From Phycisphaerales bacterium (lineage in GTDB: Bacteria > Planctomycetota > Phycisphaerae > Phycisphaerales > UBA1924): a stretch of DNA of 36,272 bases. Of the stretch, positions 32,159-36,272 are shown piece after piece (the first letter of the stretch is position 1; the number at the start of each line of letters is the position of its first letter). The notes under the pieces were generated by a model. The model had not been told where the DNA came from. It worked only from the letters and a program-made list of their open reading frames with translations, and ran no database searches. The position numbers were made by a program, and so were the translations under genes. The stretch covers positions 1 through 36,272 of the forward strand of contig JALWOY010000222.1 of the NCBI GenBank assembly GCA_027083355.1. The letters run 5' to 3'.

Positions 32159-34022
32159 GGGTGAGGTCCTCTGCTGTATCGAAAGAAACGTGCGAGCCGT
32201 GCCCGCCCGGCGGTGTCGTCGCCGGTGCGCGGTCCAGGAACTGCCTGGCCCAGAGCTCGAAACTGAACAGGTTCCAGAAGTTGTTCGCGTCACGCCACGA
32301 CGCACGACCCTCCGCCTCGAACACCGCCGAGAGATAATGCTCGACTTCTTCCCACCGGAACAGCCCCCGGGCCGCCACCGTCCGCTCGTTGATCATGTCC
32401 CGCACGAACGGCTCGATCTGCTTCAGCCACACCTGCTTGGGCAGGCTGAACCCCCGCTTGGCACGCAAAAAGACGTGCTTCGGCAGCCGGTGGTACATCG
32501 CCCGCTTCAGCAGCACCTTCTGCTCGCCGTGGTTGATCTTCAGCCGCGGCGGCACCCGCATCGCGAACTCCACGATCCGGTAATCCAGCAGCGGCACCCG
32601 CACCTCGAGCGAGTGCGCCATCGACATCTTGTCGAGGTTGAACAGCAGATCGTTGAGCATGAAGTGCCGCAGATCGATGTAGCACAGCTTGTCGACCGTG
32701 TTCCGTGTCTTGATGTGATCCGACAATGACCGCTGGTGCTCGATCGAGGGCTCGCCGCGCACGTCGTCGAAGAAATCCAGCGAGAAGAACCGGCGTTTAT
32801 CGTCCTCCGTGAACGAGACCAGCGAACGCAGGAACGCGTACACCGGGTCCGTCGCCCCCCGCCGCACCAGCGACGGGTTCGCCGCCGCCCGGAACCGCCC
32901 GTAGCCCGCGAAGCACTCGTCGCCCCCCACCCCCGCCAGGGCAACCTTGACATGCTTGCGCGCCATCGCGCTGACGAAGTAGTTCGGGATCCCCGTCCCG
33001 CACGGCTGGCCGTACATCCACGCGATCCGCTCCAGCAGCGGCTCGATGTCGCACCGCTCAAGCACGTGCATGTGGTGCTCCGTGCCGATGTGCGCCGCGA
33101 CGTCCTCGGCCCACTCGCTCTCGTCGAAATCCTTCTCCTCGCCCGTGAACCCGACCGTGAAGGTCATCCCACCGCCCACGGCCCGCGACATCCAGTATGC
33201 CACTGTCGACGAATCAACCCCGCCCGAAAGGAACGCCCCCACCGGCACGTCCGACCGCACCTGCAGCCGCAGCGCGTCGGCCAGCAGTTCGGACATCTCC
33301 TCGTCCGCTTTTCGCGGGTCCATTTTCGAGATGCCCTCGCCGACGGGGATGTCCCAATACTGCTTTCTGGAGAGCCGACCCTCCGCGTCGATACGCAGCG
33401 TCGTCCCCGGTGGCAGCTGGTGCGTGTCTTCGAACACGGTGTACGGGCACGGCACCACCCGCCAGGTGAAATAGTGCCCGAGCGCGACGTGGTTGAGCCG
33501 ACGCTCGAACCCCGGGTACGCCGCGATCGCGCCGACATCGCTCGCGAACAGCAGCCGATCCCCGCTCACCGCGTAATACAGCGGCTTGATGCCCAAGTGA
33601 TCGCGCGCGAGCAGCAGCGTCCGTTCCCGGGTGTCCCAGAAGGCGAAGGCGAACATCCCGTTCAGCTGAGCGGGCGCGTCCTCGCCCCATTCGATGCACG
33701 CCGCGAGCAGCACCTCGGTGTCCGAGCTCGTCCGGAACTCATGCCCGAGCCCTTCGAGCCGCTCGCGCAGCTCGATGTAGTTGTAGATCTCGCCGTTGAA
33801 CACCAGCGCGTACCGCCCGCAGGTGCTGAGCATGGGCTGGTGCCCGCCCTCGCCCAGGTCGATGATGCTCAGCCGACGGTGCGCCAGCCCCACCGGGCCG
33901 TCCACCCACACGCCCCAGTCGTCCGGGCCGCGCTGGGCCATCATGTCGGCCATCACACGCAGCCCGGCGGCGTCCGGTGTCGCGTCCGCGTCGAATTCAA
34001 GGCATCCTGCGATCCCGCACAT
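32124..34022 (-). CDS. asnB: AsnB-type glutamine amidotransferase/asparagine synthase
   Basis: This 632-residue enzyme uses glutamine amide nitrogen and ATP to amidate a carboxylate. The N-terminal Ntn-hydrolase domain starts MCGIAG with nucleophile Cys 2. Typical sites follow: AQRGPDD (29-35), AHRRLSIIDL (47-56), FNGEIYNY (75-82) and ARDHLGIKPLYY. The synthetase domain has the PP-loop SGGVDSS (266-272), GVGGDECFAGYGR, and the C-terminal VRVPLLDYRIVEFA. All catalytic elements appear intact. In glycan clusters this family often modifies sugar carboxylates instead of making free asparagine. Position between an ATP-grasp gene and a glycosyltransferase supports that, though plain AsnB activity is equally possible. 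Confidence 0.9.
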   Translation of the reverse strand: MCGIAGCLEFDADATPDAAGLRVMADMMAQRGPDDWGVWVDGPVGLAHRRLSIIDLGEGGHQPMLSTCGRYALVFNGEIYNYIELRERLEGLGHEFRTSSDTEVLLAACIEWGEDAPAQLNGMFAFAFWDTRERTLLLARDHLGIKPLYYAVSGDRLLFASDVGAIAAYPGFERRLNHVALGHYFTWRVVPCPYTVFEDTHQLPPGTTLRIDAEGRLSRKQYWDIPVGEGISKMDPRKADEEMSELLADALRLQVRSDVPVGAFLSGGVDSSTVAYWMSRAVGGGMTFTVGFTGEEKDFDESEWAEDVAAHIGTEHHMHVLERCDIEPLLERIAWMYGQPCGTGIPNYFVSAMARKHVKVALAGVGGDECFAGYGRFRAAANPSLVRRGATDPVYAFLRSLVSFTEDDKRRFFSLDFFDDVRGEPSIEHQRSLSDHIKTRNTVDKLCYIDLRHFMLNDLLFNLDKMSMAHSLEVRVPLLDYRIVEFAMRVPPRLKINHGEQKVLLKRAMYHRLPKHVFLRAKRGFSLPKQVWLKQIEPFVRDMINERTVAARGLFRWEEVEHYLSAVFEAEGRASWRDANNFWNLFSFELWARQFLDRAPATTPPGGHGSHVSFDTAEDLTHAGLPSGHQSV

Positions 34023-34092
34023 GTCCGGTCCGGCCCCTCCGCCCGTCTCACCAGCCCCCGATGTGGGGGCCGCGTTCGTTCCGAGGCCAATA

Positions 34093-35211
34093 CTACGTCA
34101 GGGCGCGGGGCGGTTCTCCCGCAACCGACGGGCACGCCGACGCCCCATCCGGTGCCGCGGCGTCCTGATCCGCGTAAAAAAAGCACTGGTCGAAGTACCG
34201 ACGCATCCGCAGCCCCATCGGCACCTCCGACTGCAACGCACGCACGTCGGCCTTGCTGTATTCACCCAGCGCCAGTTTGACCGCGAAGTACGGCTCGACC
34301 CACTCGTCGGTGTAGAGGAATGTCGACAGCCGGGGGTTGATCTCCAGCAGCGCCCCCCCGATGAACTGGATGCCGAAGTTGTACCGCAGCGGGATCCGCT
34401 CGACGATCTGCTCGATCGACCGCGTGATCTCGGGCCGGTCGACGTGCTCGCCCTGCGTGATCACCCCGCCGCGTTCCTTCTCACGCGTCTTGTGCGTCAC
34501 CAGCAGGGCCTCGCCGTCCATGCCGATGACCATCGAGTCGATCTCCTCACCCTCGAGCACCTCCATCAGCAGCAGGTCGGGGAAGCCCGCCCCGTCGCGG
34601 AAGATCTCCAGAAACTCCGAAAGCGACATGAACTTGCTGTCCGGCTTGTAGTTCAGCAGCAGGTCACGCCGGCTCGTCCGGTCGTCCAGATACCGGAACC
34701 CACGCGACCCCTTCGAATAGGGCGGCTTGAAGCACAACCGACGCTCACGCCCGCCCAGTTCCTTGTAGGCGGCCATGAACTCGTCGAGCGAGCGCACCAG
34801 CCGGAACTCGGGCACCCGCACGTCCGGCGCGTCGCGCAGCGCGTCGTACAGCCGGAACTTGTCGTTGGCGACCTCGAGCGCCTCCAGCGGGGACACCAGC
34901 ACCTTCACCCCCGCCGACTCGAACCGACCGATGTGCGCCGCCACCACGTTCGTCTCGTACGAGCTCGCCGGGATCAGGCAGTCCGCGCCGACCCGCTCGC
35001 ACAGCGACACCAGCGCGTCGATATACCCCGGCTCGTCCGCGTTCGGGATCCGCTCGAACCCGTCGGCCAGGAATCGCCCGACGGCCTCCGGGTCCGCGTC
35101 GGCGCCGATGACCCGCACCGTCCGCTCGCGGATGCCCCGCAGCCTCTTGATGCACGTGGACGCCCCCGGGCAGCCCGCCGCGGTCAGCACAATCGTGATC
35201 GGGTTCAGCAT
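34093..35211 (-). CDS. ATP-grasp ligase
   Basis: This 372-residue enzyme belongs to the ATP-grasp superfamily (CarB/PylC-like), which joins a carboxylate to an amine or thiol through an acyl phosphate. The N-terminal preATP-grasp domain opens ITIVLTAAGCPGAST and has VIGADADPEAVG. ATP-binding elements are CFKPPYSKGSRGFRYL (glycine-rich loop) and LLMEVLEGEEIDSMVIG, with metal ligands expected in FGIQFIGGALLEINPRLS (the ExNPR element). Substrate is unknown. It lies between a PIG-L deacetylase, which would expose an amine, and an amidotransferase, so acylation of an amino sugar with an amino acid is a reasonable guess. The start at ATG 35211 lies 37 nt after the deacetylase stop. Confidence 0.82.
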   Translation of the reverse strand: MLNPITIVLTAAGCPGASTCIKRLRGIRERTVRVIGADADPEAVGRFLADGFERIPNADEPGYIDALVSLCERVGADCLIPASSYETNVVAAHIGRFESAGVKVLVSPLEALEVANDKFRLYDALRDAPDVRVPEFRLVRSLDEFMAAYKELGGRERRLCFKPPYSKGSRGFRYLDDRTSRRDLLLNYKPDSKFMSLSEFLEIFRDGAGFPDLLLMEVLEGEEIDSMVIGMDGEALLVTHKTREKERGGVITQGEHVDRPEITRSIEQIVERIPLRYNFGIQFIGGALLEINPRLSTFLYTDEWVEPYFAVKLALGEYSKADVRALQSEVPMGLRMRRYFDQCFFYADQDAAAPDGASACPSVAGEPPRALT

Positions 35212-35248
35212 CTCGCCTCCTGAATCGAACGCCCGGCGATCATCGCCG

Positions 35249-35887
35249 TCACAGCATCCACCGCACCACCTCGAACGCCTCGGCGTAGCCGCCCTCGAGC
35301 TGCGCCCCGCGCATCACCGCCAGAGAACGCATCACGTCCTCCTGGAAATACGTCCGGTGCCGCTGGCTCTCGTACGCCGACAACGCCTTCATCTTCGTCT
35401 CCAGGTGCTCCGGCGAGAGACTCTCGAACACGTGCGTCGAGAACGTGATGTTGTTCCAAGGCTCCTCGTAGCACAGGATCGACTGCTTCTTGAACGCACG
35501 GATCGCCTCGCGGCAGATCGTCGCGTGGTCCTGGTGCACGTCGTTCAGCGAAGGACACAGAACCAGGTCCGGCTTGAGCTCGGCCCGCAGCCGGATCATG
35601 TCCTCGAGGATCTCCTGCCGGTACTGCGGGAACGTCCGGACCTCGTAGTCCTTCAGGATCAACTGCCGATCCGGGTCCATCCCCAGGATCTCGACCGCCC
35701 GCCGGACCTCGTGACGCAGCACGTCGCGGTCCAGCCCGTCCGGCACCGAACGCCGACACGACGAGAACACCGCGTACACCACGTCGTGGCCCATCGCGGT
35801 CCGCTTGGCCATCAACCCGCCGCAGCCCAGCTCGCCGTCGTCCGTGTGCGGCCCGAGTACCAGAATCGTCCGTTTCTGCTCAAACAC
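35249..35887 (-). CDS. PIG-L (LmbE) family N-deacetylase
   Basis: This 212-residue zinc-dependent deacetylase acts on N-acetylated sugars or similar. Metal motifs are visible: PHTDDGELGCGG (P13, H14, D16, D17, E19) and HQDH (118-121). In the standard PHPDD motif the third position is Pro; here it is Thr. The length is right for the family. I chose GTG 35887 because GAAGGGA lies upstream at the usual distance and the family alignment begins there. An in-frame ATG at 36040 or 36019 would add 44-51 residues with a short hydrophobic run (RLFLLFFG), which would be atypical. It heads the glycan operon and is followed by the ATP-grasp gene. Confidence 0.85.
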   Translation of the reverse strand: MFEQKRTILVLGPHTDDGELGCGGLMAKRTAMGHDVVYAVFSSCRRSVPDGLDRDVLRHEVRRAVEILGMDPDRQLILKDYEVRTFPQYRQEILEDMIRLRAELKPDLVLCPSLNDVHQDHATICREAIRAFKKQSILCYEEPWNNITFSTHVFESLSPEHLETKMKALSAYESQRHRTYFQEDVMRSLAVMRGAQLEGGYAEAFEVVRWML

Positions 35888-35959
35888 CTGTTTCCCTTCG
35901 GCTCCACCGCCCGCCGCTCTCCCGCCCAACGGCAGGCCCGCGGCACACCTCCAACACCC

Positions 35960-36005
35960 GAAAAACAACAAAAAAAGACGGGGCACCGCGGATCTCACCG
36001 GCCCC
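35960..36005 (-). terminator. Terminator-like hairpin in the deacetylase leader (possible attenuator)
   Basis: On the minus strand GGGGC and GCCCC form a stem with an inner CGG/CCG pair set, followed by GTCTTTTTTTGTTGTTTTT. It lies between the promoter at 36071-36043 and the start codon at 35887, so transcripts would have to read through it to reach the operon. The stem is short, but the U-tract is the strongest I found in the window. Confidence 0.5.
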
Positions 36006-36042
36006 ACGCGCCGAGGCATCCGCCGGGTTGTGGAGAGCATCG

Positions 36043-36071
36043 AGCGTATCGGGGCCGCCCCGAATCGTCAA
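36043..36071 (-). promoter_or_regulatory. Sigma70-type promoter of the glycan operon
   Basis: On the minus strand TTGACG (36071-36066) and TACGCT (36048-36043) have the ideal 17-bp spacer. The spacer holds the palindrome CGGGGCGGCCCCG. Start expected near 36036, giving a leader of about 150 nt if the GTG at 35887 is used. Confidence 0.65.
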
Positions 36072-36123
36072 ATAAATGCCGCGTCGATCCCTTGTTTTCC
36101 CGGCGGATCTCCGCCCGCGGCGT

Positions 36124-36272
36124 TCACCCGGCCGCCCCCCAGTCGACCTCGAACAACGCCGACCAACGCACCAGATTCAGGCACCGCCAGAACCGCCCGT
36201 CCCACGCCGACCGCCCCGACAGCATCCGGTCGAACTCCCCCCGCACGACACCCGCGTCCAGCACCGGCACTG
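36124..36272 (-). CDS. C-terminal fragment of a probable second AsnB-like amidotransferase (5' partial)
   Basis: The last 48 codons of a minus-strand gene run off the window edge. The peptide includes FDRMLSGRSAWDGRFWRCLN and then LVRWSALFEVDW before the stop at 36124-36126. The spacing of W...FW..L....W...F matches the extreme C-terminus of asparagine synthases, including the one in this window (GRASWRDANNFWNLFSFELW). The call rests on this short pattern only. If right, the locus has two AsnB paralogues separated by the deacetylase and ATP-grasp genes. Confidence 0.45.
   Translation of the reverse strand, partial: VPVLDAGVVRGEFDRMLSGRSAWDGRFWRCLNLVRWSALFEVDWGAAG

Noticed and set aside
30524-32164. 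A 546-residue plus-strand frame rich in His, Arg and Pro
   Set aside because: It is exactly antisense to the GT4 gene, which overlaps its neighbours in proper operon fashion.

Overview
The window is about 36 kb of GC-rich DNA, tightly packed with genes, and most likely comes from a Planctomycetota bacterium, probably of the Phycisphaerae type. This is an inference. It rests on the many short-leader prepilin-like proteins, a secreted nidogen-type protein with a VPAPG...RRRR sorting tail, DUF1844 next to a SurA-like lipoprotein, an outer-membrane LptF/LptG pair, and an 87-bp tandem array of the GGGACAGGC-type hairpins that generate spurious 'DACPT/LEARPT' translations in such genomes. No plasmid, phage, transposase or CRISPR sequence was seen. 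The window looks chromosomal.

Region 1 (1-3196, plus) is the 3' end of a nonribosomal peptide synthetase (carrier, condensation, carrier, thioesterase, with no adenylation domain in the last module). It is translationally coupled to a Sfp-type phosphopantetheinyl transferase that would activate the carriers. Region 2 (3237-8314, plus) is a compact envelope operon: an oversized LptF-like permease, a GT39 membrane glycosyltransferase, a PAP2 lipid phosphatase and an LptG-like permease. Together they look like a lipopolysaccharide modification and export unit. Region 3 (8422-12156, plus) has a GH57 amylase, a GspG-like pseudopilin and a secreted GH13 amylase.

Region 4 (12371-14653) has yraN and a SurA-like lipoprotein on minus, divergent from a DUF1844 gene on plus. 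Region 5 (14673-18618, plus) is the succinate dehydrogenase operon sdhC-sdhA-sdhB, preceded by a long inverted repeat and with twin hairpins between sdhC and sdhA. Region 6 (18706-25607) holds a prepilin-like protein, an anchored hypothetical protein, a membrane protein made of two TM-TM-zinc-ribbon repeats, an M32 carboxypeptidase, the nidogen-domain protein, the 87-bp hairpin array and a secreted terpene-cyclase-fold protein. Region 7 (25726-28886, plus, with tRNA-Lys on minus) has a very acidic membrane-anchored protein and a BaiN/HI0933 flavoprotein.

Region 8 (28867-36272, minus) is a surface-glycan operon. In transcription order it carries a PIG-L deacetylase, an ATP-grasp ligase, an AsnB-type amidotransferase, a GT4 glycosyltransferase with a membrane insertion, and a Wzm/Wzt-like ABC exporter. 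The C-terminus of what looks like a second AsnB-like protein lies upstream at the window edge. The deacetylase leader has a good sigma70-type promoter followed by a terminator-like hairpin. The strongest candidates for something undescribed are this deacetylase/ATP-grasp/amidotransferase combination and the adenylation-less NRPS end module.
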